Counted from the first letter of the stretch, positions 1-8,849 are shown. The stretch is DNA of 64,000 nucleotides from an uncultured bacterium (GCA_902802945.1 CADCOC010000035.1:1-64000), one strand, 5' to 3'. Made by a program: numbers and translations. The notes: generated from the letters alone by a model not told the origin.

Positions 1-99
1 GCCGTGCAGGTCCGTCGCGTCGCTCACGGCGCAGGACAGGTTCGGAATGTGCCCGTCGGCGTACTGGTCTACTCCGACAAACAATGCGTGTCGTTTCAT
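1..99 (-). CDS. Caspase-like protein, N-terminal fragment (cut by window edge)
   Basis: Only the first 33 residues are in the window. They read MKRHALFVGVDQYADGHIPN and onward, and are identical in protein to the start of the caspase-FGE gene at 5346-7127. This is the first beta-strand of a peptidase C14 (caspase/metacaspase) domain. The DNA of 1-160 is a near copy of 7029-7190, so this is a recent paralogue. The catalytic His and Cys lie outside the window. It has its own promoter-like TATACTAT box at 165-170. Confidence 0.75.
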   Translation of the reverse strand, partial: MKRHALFVGVDQYADGHIPNLSCAVSDATDLHG

Positions 100-164
100 G
101 GTCTGTACTTCCTTGATTGCTCAGGCCAACTGTGTACGGATGTCGTGTGCTGCATGACGATGAT

Positions 165-170
165 AGTATA
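165..170 (-). promoter_or_regulatory. -10 element (TATACT) upstream of the first caspase
   Basis: On the minus strand the sequence reads GCTATACTATC, followed after a few bases by GTCATGCAGCA. The same arrangement occurs upstream of the caspase at 560-3445 (box 3511-3516) and of the caspase remnant at 8598-8732 (box 8778-8783). The spacing to the start codon, about 65 nt, is alike in the first two. No convincing -35 hexamer is visible. Confidence 0.5.
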
Positions 171-194
171 GCACATTTTCGCGGACCTTGATCC

Positions 195-480
195 GTGATT
201 GGCTCGCACCGCGTAGAACGGGCTGCCGGCCCGTTCATTCCCTGAACGCGCAAGCTGCGCGTTCTACGGGAGGGTCGCGCTCCTGCGCGACCGCCGTTCC
301 GCACCGTAATCGCACCGGCATCCCTCGCGCCGGTCGGGCACAGCAAGCTGTGCCCCTCCCGTGTGGGAAGCAGCCGCCCACGGGAGGGGCGCAACTTGTT
401 GCGCCCGTCGTTCCGCACCATGATCTTACCGGCGCCTCTCGCGTCGGCGGCGGTCGCGGGGCGACCGCCCTACCGATTCT
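195..480. repeat. Array of six GC-rich palindromic (REP-like) repeats
   Basis: A non-coding stretch between two caspase genes made of consecutive perfect hairpins. Arms are 216-223/229-236, 244-251/257-264, 273-280/285-292, 336-343/348-355, 387-395/398-406 and 449-457/461-469, with loops of 2 to 5 bases. Stem sequences differ. A flanking unit beginning GTTCCGCACC recurs (from about 295 and from about 409), indicating internal duplication. The last hairpin, with stem GGCGGTCGC and flank CCCTACC, is the same family as the units inside the gene at 57961-58074. No transposase is nearby. Confidence 0.8.
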
Positions 481-559
481 CGCGGCGCGCGCGCGGCGTC
501 GCGGCGGCCCGCTCCGCTTGGGCCGCCCTGCGCCACCGCTCGCGCTATTGCTCCGCCCC

Positions 560-3445
560 TCATCCGCGCGGTCCTGCGGAGCAACAGAGACGGAAGCCGA
601 AGTGGTTGCTGCGGTAGCCGGGACGGCAGTAGTTGTAGCGATGCGCGGAGCGGCAGTAGAAGGCTTTCTCGTCCCAGTTTCCGCCGCGTATCATACGGCC
701 GGGACCCGAAGCAGGTCCTGTCGGGTCGACGACATCCCCGCTGTGGTCACCATACCAGTCAGCGCACCATTCCCAGACATTCCCATGCATGTCGCAGAAT
801 CCCCATGCATTCGCACCATAGCGGCCGACCGGCGTGGTCTTCTTAAGGTACGGCCCCTTGTTTTTAGTTCCACATGGATGATTGCCGTCGCAGTTCGCCC
901 TGTCGCCGTTCAGGGCGTTCCCCCAGTAGTAGGCGGTCGTCGTCCCCGCCCGGCAGGCATACTCCCATTCCGCCTCAGTCGGGAACCTCGCCTCCCCGCC
1001 CAGCTGCTGCTTCACAGACGATTTTACCTTTTCAATGAATTCCTCGCAATCGTCCCACGAGACAGTCTCCACCGGCAAGCGCGCATCGCCCTTGAACTCT
1101 GCTGGATTATTCCCCATCACGCTCTGCCACTGCCCCTGCGTGACGGGATACTTCCCGAGCCAGAAGCCCTTCGTCAGTTTCACGCGGTGGAGGACTTCGT
1201 TGTCATATCGCCCTTCTTCACTTTCCGGACTTCCCATCATGAACTCCCCAGGTGCGCAGTAGATCATCTCCATCTCTGCTCCGCACGGCAGCACGAGCGT
1301 CTTGACATCGCCTGTCTTCGGAAGCGCCACAAGCCGCGCCTTCTCCTCTGCCGCACGACGAGCATGGACTTTTGCCGCACAATCCGTACAGCATTTCTCT
1401 TCCTTGGAGAAGTGGTCCTTGCAGAGATGATCCCGACCGCAGACCTTGCACTTGAACGTATTGGTGATCTCGTTGTAGGTCCCACAATCGGGGCATACGA
1501 CCGTAGCAAATCCAACACTCGCGTTACGACTATCGTTCTCCGGCAGCTTCTCGCCACCTCTCTTGACCCCTTCATTTTTGAGTTTGCCCGAGAAATGCCC
1601 GTGTATTTCATACGTACCACCCCTGTTGATGATATCGCCGCTCATGGATTTCTCACATATAAACGAGCCGCCGACACCAATCACGACATTGCCGTAACAC
1701 GAACCATTGCACGTGAGCGCTGCATTATCGCCTATGCGCGCATTTCCTGATAATCCCTTACAACTCATCGCCCCGCCCACGCCAATCTCAGCGTTCCCAT
1801 AGCATGTCCCCTGGCAGACCAATTCCGCATGCTTACCAACATTTGCGTTCCCAGACAGCGATGTACAACGAAGGTTCCCTCCCTCGCCGACATTCGCATC
1901 GCCATAGCATGTCCCCTTGCAAATTCCCCTTGCATTACGTCCGACACAAATATCTCCTGAAACGGACGAGCATCTCAATTCAGCACATTCCCCCATCTCT
2001 ACCCCCCCATAACATGAGCTACTACAATCCAACATTGCATGAGGCCCCAATCGGGCGTCACCCGAAACAGACCTGAAATTCGCCCTTCCATATTCCTGGA
2101 TTTCGACATTGCCCCGGCACGAATCCTTACAAACCAGCCGTGCGTTCTTCCCTACATACGCATCCCCTGAGACGCCTTCATGTAGCTGCACCGTCTCCCC
2201 ATCGGGAACTTTTACATCGACACGTTCTCCATCGGCTTGCAAAGCTTCCTTCATGGCGTTGGCACTTCCACTGGCACTCGCTTTCATGAACCATAGCAAT
2301 GCTTGCAACTCATCCTTTGCAACGCCTTCTCCGGTCCTGTACATGCGGGCAACCTGCAGTTGTGCCCCGGAATGGCCATCATCTGCCGCTTTTTTGTACA
2401 ACTCAAAAGCTTTTATGAGATCCTTCTGAAAACCATTTCGCCCATGGTAATAGTTTTCCCCCTTCTCGAATATCTCTTGCACCTTTTCCTGTTGTTTCAC
2501 CAGTACGGCATCCTTACATTCGGTACAACAGTTATGCTCTTTCAGAAAATGTTCCAAACATATATGGTCCTTGTCACAAACCTTGCACTTGAAAGTCTCT
2601 TCAATCCGATTGTGTTTTCCGCACACAGGACAAACAACAAATGCAGGGGTGGTGGTGGCCGTCGGCAAGGTGGGGGATGGCATGGCTACGGATACAGCCC
2701 CATCCAGCAGAACGATGCCGGATGCGTCTGGCGGTATCGTGAAGAGCGGTTCCTGCCTGCCAGAAAGACGATATTGGGCAATGAGCCCTCCCATGCGCTT
2801 GCCGAGGTCTGCCCGTAGTGCCTCAAGGTCGAGGCGGTGGTGGGCGTCTGCAAACGAGGTGATGGAGCCGAGAAAAGCTGATGTGAAGAGTCCATGGCCA
2901 AGATCCGAAACCTCTAATGCCTTCTGTCCCTCCGAACAGGCGGTAAGGACGATCTGGCACCCCGAATCGGAAGTAGGTTCCTCCGCCTCATGGATAAGTG
3001 CGAGATCGCGTCCGGTCACGCCCGTGTCGGCGCCACGTGTCGCACGGATGTCGTTCTGACAGGCGTCCAGCACCAACATTCGGTTCCAGGGGCCGCGCAT
3101 CCGTTTCTTGAGCTGGCCGACGGGCAACCCCGCATACTCGTCCTCGAGGTCTGCGAACTCATCCTTCGCGCAGACGAGAACGTGGTTCTCCTTAACCCGG
3201 AAACCGTGCCCGGCGAAGAAGAAGAGAAACAGGTCCCCGGGGCCAAGGCCGCGCGTCATATCCTTCACCGCGTCCACAACTTCCGGCGAATGCTTCGGAT
3301 TGATCAGCTTCTCCACACGGTCGAACTTCAGCAGATGGCGGAACACACTCGCCAGTTCCGTCGCGTCATCCGACGGGTAGTTCAGGTTCTGGATTGTCGA
3401 ATCGGCGTAGTTGTTGACTCCGACGAATAAGGCGTGGCGTTTCAT
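560..3445 (-). CDS. Caspase - zinc ribbon - Sel1 - beta-helix - zinc ribbon - FGE-like fusion protein
   Basis: 961 residues. The N-terminal peptidase C14 domain (1-250) has the expected dyad, His80 in FFFAGHGF and Cys129 in VLDACQND. A four-knuckle zinc ribbon follows (272-310), then a Sel1-like segment (about 329-400). About five 35-residue repeats (424-620) with glycine, SGxA and CxxxC signatures resemble a bactofilin-type right-handed beta-helix. A second zinc ribbon (651-691) precedes an FGE-sulfatase/C-type-lectin domain (708-961). The Cys pair used by true formylglycine-generating enzymes is not conserved near the C-terminus, so recognition of a ligand is more likely than catalysis. The last ~40 residues differ sharply from the paralogue at 5346-7127 although flanking DNA is nearly the same. 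It lies in the caspase series with its own promoter-like box. Function inferred: a protease effector with a multimerising or sensing C-terminus. Confidence 0.85.
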   Translation of the reverse strand: MKRHALFVGVNNYADSTIQNLNYPSDDATELASVFRHLLKFDRVEKLINPKHSPEVVDAVKDMTRGLGPGDLFLFFFAGHGFRVKENHVLVCAKDEFADLEDEYAGLPVGQLKKRMRGPWNRMLVLDACQNDIRATRGADTGVTGRDLALIHEAEEPTSDSGCQIVLTACSEGQKALEVSDLGHGLFTSAFLGSITSFADAHHRLDLEALRADLGKRMGGLIAQYRLSGRQEPLFTIPPDASGIVLLDGAVSVAMPSPTLPTATTTPAFVVCPVCGKHNRIEETFKCKVCDKDHICLEHFLKEHNCCTECKDAVLVKQQEKVQEIFEKGENYYHGRNGFQKDLIKAFELYKKAADDGHSGAQLQVARMYRTGEGVAKDELQALLWFMKASASGSANAMKEALQADGERVDVKVPDGETVQLHEGVSGDAYVGKNARLVCKDSCRGNVEIQEYGRANFRSVSGDARLGPHAMLDCSSSCYGGVEMGECAELRCSSVSGDICVGRNARGICKGTCYGDANVGEGGNLRCTSLSGNANVGKHAELVCQGTCYGNAEIGVGGAMSCKGLSGNARIGDNAALTCNGSCYGNVVIGVGGSFICEKSMSGDIINRGGTYEIHGHFSGKLKNEGVKRGGEKLPENDSRNASVGFATVVCPDCGTYNEITNTFKCKVCGRDHLCKDHFSKEEKCCTDCAAKVHARRAAEEKARLVALPKTGDVKTLVLPCGAEMEMIYCAPGEFMMGSPESEEGRYDNEVLHRVKLTKGFWLGKYPVTQGQWQSVMGNNPAEFKGDARLPVETVSWDDCEEFIEKVKSSVKQQLGGEARFPTEAEWEYACRAGTTTAYYWGNALNGDRANCDGNHPCGTKNKGPYLKKTTPVGRYGANAWGFCDMHGNVWEWCADWYGDHSGDVVDPTGPASGPGRMIRGGNWDEKAFYCRSAHRYNYCRPGYRSNHFGFRLCCSAGPRG

Positions 3446-3510
3446 GATCTACCTCCCTTTGGCTGGTTTGGCGAAGCGGATCTGGATCTCTTTTGCTGCA
3501 TGACGGGGAT

Positions 3511-3516
3511 AGTATA
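3511..3516 (-). promoter_or_regulatory. -10 element (TATACT) upstream of the 961-residue caspase
   Basis: Minus-strand GCTATACTATCCCC followed by GTCATGCAGCA, matching the elements at 165-170 and 8778-8783. The start codon at 3445 is about 65 nt downstream. It shows that this gene is probably transcribed separately from its upstream neighbour. Confidence 0.5.
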
Positions 3517-3597
3517 GCAAATCTTCGTGGTTCGCAAAGTTCCCGTTCCGCACGCATGTGGCACCGTGGCGCGATACCACATACCGCCGCGCCCTCA

Positions 3598-5301
3598 TCA
3601 ACAAGGTCCGGTGGAACAGGCAAGACGGAAGCCATAATAGTAGTCAATCTGGAAACCCATCCAACTGCCGAAGTCGCTACCAGTGTCCGAAGGGGTGCTG
3701 CCAAACCGATAAGGCGATGTACAACTAGTATCACCATTTCGACAACTTCCCCCACGCAATACACGTCTCTCCCCCGAAGAAGAACCGGTAGGGTCACACA
3801 CCACGTAGTCAGAATAAGAATCATGCCAATCCTGGCACCATTCCCAAACATTCCCATGCATATCAAAAAAGCCCCAGTCATTAGGCCTCTTTTGGCCAAC
3901 AGGATGTGTTTCTTCGCCACTATTTTTATCATACCACCCCATATCATCAAGGTTTCCACTTCCTGCATATTTCCACATAGTCCCCGCTCGACAAGCATAC
4001 TCCCACTCCGCTTCCCACGGCAATCGCACTTCATAATTTACACAACCGTTAAGTTTTCTTATGAACCCTTGGCACATATCCCATGAAACGTGTTCTACAG
4101 GGCGAGTAGCTCCTTTAAAGCGCGATGGGTTATTGCCCATGACACTTTCCCATTGTATTTGCGTGACAGGGTATTTCCCTAGCCAAAAACCTTTCGTAAG
4201 TATGACCGTATGAACAGGTTTCTCCCATTCGCCTCCCATTGTGAAACTCCCTGGCGCACAGTAGATCATCTCCATCCGTACGCCGCTCGGGAGTACCAGC
4301 GTCATCGAGTCGCCAGTCTTGGGCAATACTGCAAAATGGCCACTTTCGGCCGGTTTCATGTAGGCTCTCGCTCTCGCCGCGCAATCCGCGCAACAGTTTG
4401 CCGACTCGTCATAATGCCGTTCGCAGAGATAGTCCTTACCACACACCCTGCAACGAAACGTATCGGCTATCTGGTTGTGCCTGCCACAGACAGGACAGAT
4501 GACAACAGGTTGAGATGTTATTTTCGTAACATTTTGACTGTACGTCAAGGATCCGCCTCCTTGAATCAGAACAATGCCAGGCCAATTGCCCGAATACTGA
4601 TCCTCCGGCATTTGCTCATCATGAGAAAATTCCTGCATCTTATTAACAACAAGGCGCATAAATGGCTTGTCAAACACCAACTCCCGCCCACCTCGCAGAC
4701 ATTCGCTCATTACCTTGTCAATAGCCAACGAAAAAACTCCATGCTCGTAAGGTTCAAGCTCCATAGCGCACTGACCAGAACTACACGAGCGCCAAATTGC
4801 ATGTCCCCCATGGCACCTTACATCCCTGACTGCAGATTTTCCCATCATCTTTGACATCGGCACGAGATCGCGAGGACGCCCACCTCCTCGCTGTCCAGAA
4901 AAGGCATTGGATCTGCAGGCATCCAGTATGAAGATACGATTCAAGCCTCCCTGCCTCGTCGTATCGCGCAACATGGCAAACGACAACCCCGCGCTATGGT
5001 ATTGCAATTTATGGTAGAAATCGTCTTTGCAGAAAAGACGTTCATCGTCACCCGGCGCAACGAAGCCGTGGCCGGCGAAGTAGAACAGGAACACATCATC
5101 TTCATCGTCCATGTCCTCTATCATTTTTGCAACCTTATTCTCCACATCACTTCTGGTGGGGCTGGACATCAACACAGCGTCGTATCCGATGGCCTTAAAC
5201 TGCGCAAAAAGCAACGCCGCGTCATTCTCAGCGTATCGCAGATCCTGTATAACGGGATCCCTGTATTCGTTCACTCCTACAAACAGTGCCTTGCGCTTCA
5301 T
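3598..5301 (-). CDS. Caspase - zinc ribbon - FGE-like protein
   Basis: 567 residues. Peptidase C14 domain with His78 (FYFAGHGF) and Cys129 (FILDACRS). A zinc ribbon at 269-307 has four CxxC/CxxH knuckles. An FGE-sulfatase/C-type-lectin domain fills about 325-567 with the family motifs WEYACRAGT and HGNVWEWCQDW. Its end (LRGGSCRNGDTSC) is unlike the two other FGE paralogues and lacks the spacing of the FGE catalytic cysteines. Codon use is more AT-rich than in the neighbouring caspase genes, suggesting a different history. The ATG at 5301 is preceded by GGAAAGGG. The gene sits 45 nt after the end of the next upstream caspase and is probably co-transcribed with it. Confidence 0.85.
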   Translation of the reverse strand: MKRKALFVGVNEYRDPVIQDLRYAENDAALLFAQFKAIGYDAVLMSSPTRSDVENKVAKMIEDMDDEDDVFLFYFAGHGFVAPGDDERLFCKDDFYHKLQYHSAGLSFAMLRDTTRQGGLNRIFILDACRSNAFSGQRGGGRPRDLVPMSKMMGKSAVRDVRCHGGHAIWRSCSSGQCAMELEPYEHGVFSLAIDKVMSECLRGGRELVFDKPFMRLVVNKMQEFSHDEQMPEDQYSGNWPGIVLIQGGGSLTYSQNVTKITSQPVVICPVCGRHNQIADTFRCRVCGKDYLCERHYDESANCCADCAARARAYMKPAESGHFAVLPKTGDSMTLVLPSGVRMEMIYCAPGSFTMGGEWEKPVHTVILTKGFWLGKYPVTQIQWESVMGNNPSRFKGATRPVEHVSWDMCQGFIRKLNGCVNYEVRLPWEAEWEYACRAGTMWKYAGSGNLDDMGWYDKNSGEETHPVGQKRPNDWGFFDMHGNVWEWCQDWHDSYSDYVVCDPTGSSSGERRVLRGGSCRNGDTSCTSPYRFGSTPSDTGSDFGSWMGFQIDYYYGFRLACSTGPC

Positions 5302-5345
5302 TTCAAATTATCCCTTTCCTTAATTCCTTATCGTCCTCGCGCTCC

Positions 5346-7127
5346 TCATCCGCGCGGTCCTGCGGAGCAGCAGAGGCGGAAGCCGAAGAGGCTGTCGCGG
5401 AGGCCGGGATTACGCCCGATGCGGTACGCGGAGCGGCAGTACCCGGCGAAGTCGCCACAGCCGCCCCCGCGCAGGACACGGCCGCCGCCCGCGACTGGCC
5501 CTGTCGGGGCAACGGCATCACCGCTGTAGTGACCATACCAGTCAGCACACCATTCCCGGACATTCCCGTGCATGTCGGCGAATCCCCACGCATTCGCGCC
5601 ATAGCGACCGACCGGCGTAGTCTTTTCCAGATACGGTCCCTTCTTATCCGTGCCGCACGGATAATTGCCGTCGCAGTTCGCCCTTTCGCCGTTCAGGGCA
5701 TTCCCCCAGAAGTAGGCGGTTGTCGTACCCGCCCGGCAGGCGTATTCCCATTCCGCCTCCGTCGGGAACCTCGCCTCGCCGCCCAACTGCTGTTTTGCAG
5801 CCGATTTGACCTTATCGATGAAAGCCTTGCAATCGTCCCATGAGACGTTCTCCACCGGCAAGCGCGCATCGCCCTTGAACTCTGCTGGATTATTCCCCAT
5901 CACGCTCTGCCACTGCCCCTGCGTGACGGAACACTTCCCGAACCAAAAGCCCTTCGTCAGTTTCACGCGGTGGAGGACTTCATCATCGAAACGCCCTTCT
6001 TCACTTTCAGGGCTGCCCATCATGAACTCGCCTGGCGCGCAGTAGACCATCTCCATCTCCGCGCCGCCCGGCAGGACGAGCGTCTTGACATCGCCCGTCT
6101 TCGGCAACGCCGCAAGCCGCGCTTTCTCCTCCGCTTCCCGACGCGCCCTTTCATCCGCCGCGCGACGAGCCTGGACTTTTTCCGCGCAGTCCGTGCAGCA
6201 TCTCTCGTCCTTGGAATAGTGCTCCTTACAGAGATGGTCCCGACCGCAGACCTTACACCTGAACGTGTTGGTGATCACGTTGTACATGCCACATTCAGGA
6301 CACGCCACCGGCGCCGTGGCCAACGAGGGCACGGACGATGGCGTGAATTGTGGTAGCGTGGTCTGTGTGACAGATGCCGAAGCGAGACCGTCAAGCAGGA
6401 CGAAGCAAGAATTACCTGTACAGCTGAAACGGGGGCGCTGCTCCGTGGGAAGGCCGAAGCGGGCGGCGATTTCGCCCATCCGCCGGCCAAGGATCAGACG
6501 GAATGCGTCGGAGAGATCGACTCGGGAGTGCGTCCCTTGCGCCTCCTTCAGCAAATCCAGCATCGCCACCGTGAAGAGGCCATGCCGTCTCTCGGAAAGC
6601 TCCGCAGCCGTCTGCCCCGCGTCGCAGCTCGTCACGATGGTGAGCGCTCCGCCGCTCCTGTCGGACGGCGCCTCGTGGATCAGCGATAGGTCACGCTCCG
6701 CGATTCCCTCGCCGCCGCGCGTGGCGAGAATGTCGGACTGGCAGGCGTCGAGGAGGAGCGCGCTGTTGAAGGTGCCGGAAAGGCGACGCTTGAGCTGTCC
6801 GAGCGGAAGGCCGTCGTCCTCGTACTTCACGTCGTCGTAGAGGTCGTTCGAGCAGACCAGCACATGGTTCTCCCCGACGCGGAATCCATGCCCCGCGAAG
6901 AAGAACAGGAAGAAGTCGCCGGGGCCGAGGTCGGCCGTCAGGTTTCGCACCGCACTGAGAACTTCCTTCTTCCCCGACGGGTTCGGAAGCAACTGCACCT
7001 GGTCGTAGCCCGCGCCGTACTTGAAGAAGCCGTGCAGGTCCGTCGCGTCGCTCACGGCGCAGGAGAGATTCGGGATATGCCCGTCGGCGTACTGGTCGAC
7101 TCCAACAAACAATGCGTGTCGTTTCAT
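5346..7127 (-). CDS. Caspase - zinc ribbon - FGE-like protein
   Basis: 593 residues. Caspase domain with His80 (FFFAGHGF) and Cys129 (LLLDACQSD). Zinc ribbon at 276-314, a short charged alpha-helical linker (320-340, rich in Arg, Ala and Glu), then an FGE-like domain (340-593). The FGE part is almost identical in DNA to that of the 961-residue paralogue until the last ~120 nt, where many NNC codons differ, and then the two reconverge. The N-terminal 33 residues are the same as those of the partial gene at 1-99. The likely role is a caspase effector with a lectin-like recognition head. A TATAAT-like box at 7203-7208 precedes it. Confidence 0.85.
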   Translation of the reverse strand: MKRHALFVGVDQYADGHIPNLSCAVSDATDLHGFFKYGAGYDQVQLLPNPSGKKEVLSAVRNLTADLGPGDFFLFFFAGHGFRVGENHVLVCSNDLYDDVKYEDDGLPLGQLKRRLSGTFNSALLLDACQSDILATRGGEGIAERDLSLIHEAPSDRSGGALTIVTSCDAGQTAAELSERRHGLFTVAMLDLLKEAQGTHSRVDLSDAFRLILGRRMGEIAARFGLPTEQRPRFSCTGNSCFVLLDGLASASVTQTTLPQFTPSSVPSLATAPVACPECGMYNVITNTFRCKVCGRDHLCKEHYSKDERCCTDCAEKVQARRAADERARREAEEKARLAALPKTGDVKTLVLPGGAEMEMVYCAPGEFMMGSPESEEGRFDDEVLHRVKLTKGFWFGKCSVTQGQWQSVMGNNPAEFKGDARLPVENVSWDDCKAFIDKVKSAAKQQLGGEARFPTEAEWEYACRAGTTTAYFWGNALNGERANCDGNYPCGTDKKGPYLEKTTPVGRYGANAWGFADMHGNVREWCADWYGHYSGDAVAPTGPVAGGGRVLRGGGCGDFAGYCRSAYRIGRNPGLRDSLFGFRLCCSAGPRG

Positions 7128-7202
7128 GGTCTGTACTTCCTTGGTTGTTCAGGCCAACTGTGTATGGATGTCTTGTGCTTCATGGAGTGATAGTCGTTTT
7201 TC

Positions 7203-7208
7203 ATTATA
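7203..7208 (-). promoter_or_regulatory. -10 element (TATAAT) upstream of a caspase-FGE gene
   Basis: The minus strand reads GATATAATG about 75 nt before the ATG at 7127. The gap 7128-7309 holds no gene I can support. A clear -35 box is not visible. Confidence 0.4.
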
Positions 7209-7309
7209 TCAACCTTATTCCTTGTTCACCTAATCGCGTCTCGTCGCGCCCGCGACGCCTCGTCTCATGCACGGGTCGCATTGCTCTTGTCCCTTCTGAT
7301 TCGCATGAT

Positions 7310-8584
7310 TTAGGCCTTTTTGGCAGAGCCCTCAGCCACCTCTAACATGGCGGTCAGTCCTCCTATTTCGTCGAAATAGGACTTGACCGACGGGGAGTCG
7401 GCGAACTCGTCTCCCTTCTCTTCCCCAAAAGTCTGATTGGCTGAGATCATACGCTGAATCTCGTCCGGCATCGTCGCCATCGCGTTCTGCAAGTCCACCG
7501 ACGAGGAATTATAGCCGATCAGCCCGACCTCATTCATCTCGTCCACGATCTGCATCGTCGTCTCCAGCGCGGTTAAGTAATCGACCTGGGCAATGAGCGA
7601 ACCAGCGAGACTGGCGTGCATCTTGGCGCGCTGCGCACACTGGTCGGACTGCCGCATGAACAGCTTCCTGTCCGCAGGAAGAGTATCGGGCGAGAACGTC
7701 GTAGTGCGGTAATCCAGCGCCAACGATTCCTCCGCCTCGGCCTGATTTTCGTATTCCTTGGCCTTGCACTTTAACTCCCAAATCTTGTTGCGGACGTCAG
7801 AGGTCTTGATCTGCGCCGGCTTGATGCCGAGCGCAGCCATGAGTTTTTTGCCGACAGATTCGTTTCCCATCATATCGCTACCTTCCCGCTTACGCAAAGG
7901 GGCTCGGAACATCTGCTTAACAACCTCAGACGTCTTGAGTTTGATCTTCGCGAGCACTTCGTTTGCGTCATCCTGGTCATTCTTGGCCAACTTGGTGCAG
8001 TATTCGTCGTACAACGCGCTCAACTCGGCCGTCAGATTCTCGGTCTCATCGCCGTCGGCTGCCTCGGAGATGGCCGTGCCGTCTTCACCGAACGAGTCCT
8101 CCAGACCGTCGATCTCGGCCATCTCGTAGGATCCATCGCCGCCAATCGCCGACATCTGGCGAGCGAACAACTCAACGCTCATGTCTCTCGGCAACTGCCT
8201 GTCGCTGAAGACATCCATGTAGAAAGACTTGAGCATCTTGATCCGCTCGGCCACCCCGCAGATACCATTGAGCATGTTGAGCGCCGAAGAAAGCGCATTC
8301 GCGCGCTTCGCCGCAATCACGCCGCGCTGGAGCGAAAGCCCGCGGGCGACTGGGGATCGGGCGACATTCGCCTCCACAGACACGGCGTCGCGATACTCAT
8401 TTGTAGCCTCAGTCAGTTCCCGTTCCCACACGTCCGCGAGATGCTGCGTCGCGCGGAGTCTTGACACCATAGTTGACAAGTCAAGGTCTTTGATCGGCTT
8501 CTTCTGGACGTCCAGTATCCATCCGAATGCATCTGAGATGATTTCCATTCTTTTACCTTCTTCCTTTTTTGATTTCTTGAACAT
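7310..8584 (-). CDS. Helical coiled-coil protein, possible tandem ESCRT-III-like protein
   Basis: 424 residues from the ATG at 8584, chosen because GAAGGAGG lies just upstream. The frame is open for 19 more codons, but without a ribosome site. No known catalytic motif. It is almost wholly alpha-helical, with a basic start (MFKKSKKEEGKRM) and two helix-rich halves (about 30-150 and 235-400) separated by an acidic linker (about 155-200). Each half has the charged, methionine-rich heptad pattern seen in the four small ESCRT-III-like proteins at 25.5-31.7 kb. The second half is DYLTALETTMQIVDEMNEVG-like. The assignment is inference from pattern, not a measured match. Alternative: an unrelated coiled-coil scaffold. 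It lies between caspase genes. Confidence 0.5.
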   Translation of the reverse strand: MFKKSKKEEGKRMEIISDAFGWILDVQKKPIKDLDLSTMVSRLRATQHLADVWERELTEATNEYRDAVSVEANVARSPVARGLSLQRGVIAAKRANALSSALNMLNGICGVAERIKMLKSFYMDVFSDRQLPRDMSVELFARQMSAIGGDGSYEMAEIDGLEDSFGEDGTAISEAADGDETENLTAELSALYDEYCTKLAKNDQDDANEVLAKIKLKTSEVVKQMFRAPLRKREGSDMMGNESVGKKLMAALGIKPAQIKTSDVRNKIWELKCKAKEYENQAEAEESLALDYRTTTFSPDTLPADRKLFMRQSDQCAQRAKMHASLAGSLIAQVDYLTALETTMQIVDEMNEVGLIGYNSSSVDLQNAMATMPDEIQRMISANQTFGEEKGDEFADSPSVKSYFDEIGGLTAMLEVAEGSAKKA

Positions 8585-8597
8585 TCCTTTGCCTCCT

Positions 8598-8732
8598 TCA
8601 CAATTCGCAAGCCGGGGGGCAAGGCGACTCCTTGCGCGCATCCGCTACGCAGAACCGCAGGTCTCTTATGGCATGATCTTCGTAATGATCACGGTCGATG
8701 TGCATGGAGTGTTTTTTCCGGGTGTTTTCCAT
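8598..8732 (-). pseudogene. Remnant of a caspase gene (N-terminus only)
   Basis: A 44-codon frame with a good ribosome site (GAAGGAAGG) and its own TATACTAT promoter box (8778-8783). From residue 8 it reads HSMHIDRDHYEDHAIRDLRF, close to HSLHIGIDRYNDPQIRDLPF at the start of the intact caspase at 12384-13103. It stops just before the ribosome site of the next gene, and both catalytic residues are missing. It is a truncated paralogue that may now act only as a leader peptide for the gene at 7310-8584. Confidence 0.65.
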
Positions 8733-8777
8733 AAAATGATTCCTTCCTTCAAGAGATGCCTGTTGCATGACAGGAAT

Positions 8778-8783
8778 AGTATA
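8778..8783 (-). promoter_or_regulatory. -10 element (TATACT) with GTCATGCA motif
   Basis: Minus-strand TTATACTATTCCTGTCATGCAACA, the third copy of the caspase-upstream element. It now drives the caspase remnant and the downstream coiled-coil gene. Confidence 0.5.
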
Positions 8784-8849
8784 ACAAATTTTCGCAGTTC
8801 GTGGCTCACGGTGCCGGCTTGTTCCGATTGGTCGCGCTTCGTAGAACGG

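Noticed and set aside
188-1750. 520-codon open frame on the plus strand
   Set aside because: It crosses the hairpin repeat array and lies antisense to a clear caspase-FGE gene. The product is Arg/Pro-rich with no family pattern.
1-7127. FGE domains as active formylglycine-generating enzymes
   Set aside because: The paired cysteines near the C-terminus are missing or misplaced, and no sulfatase gene is in the window. A binding role fits better.
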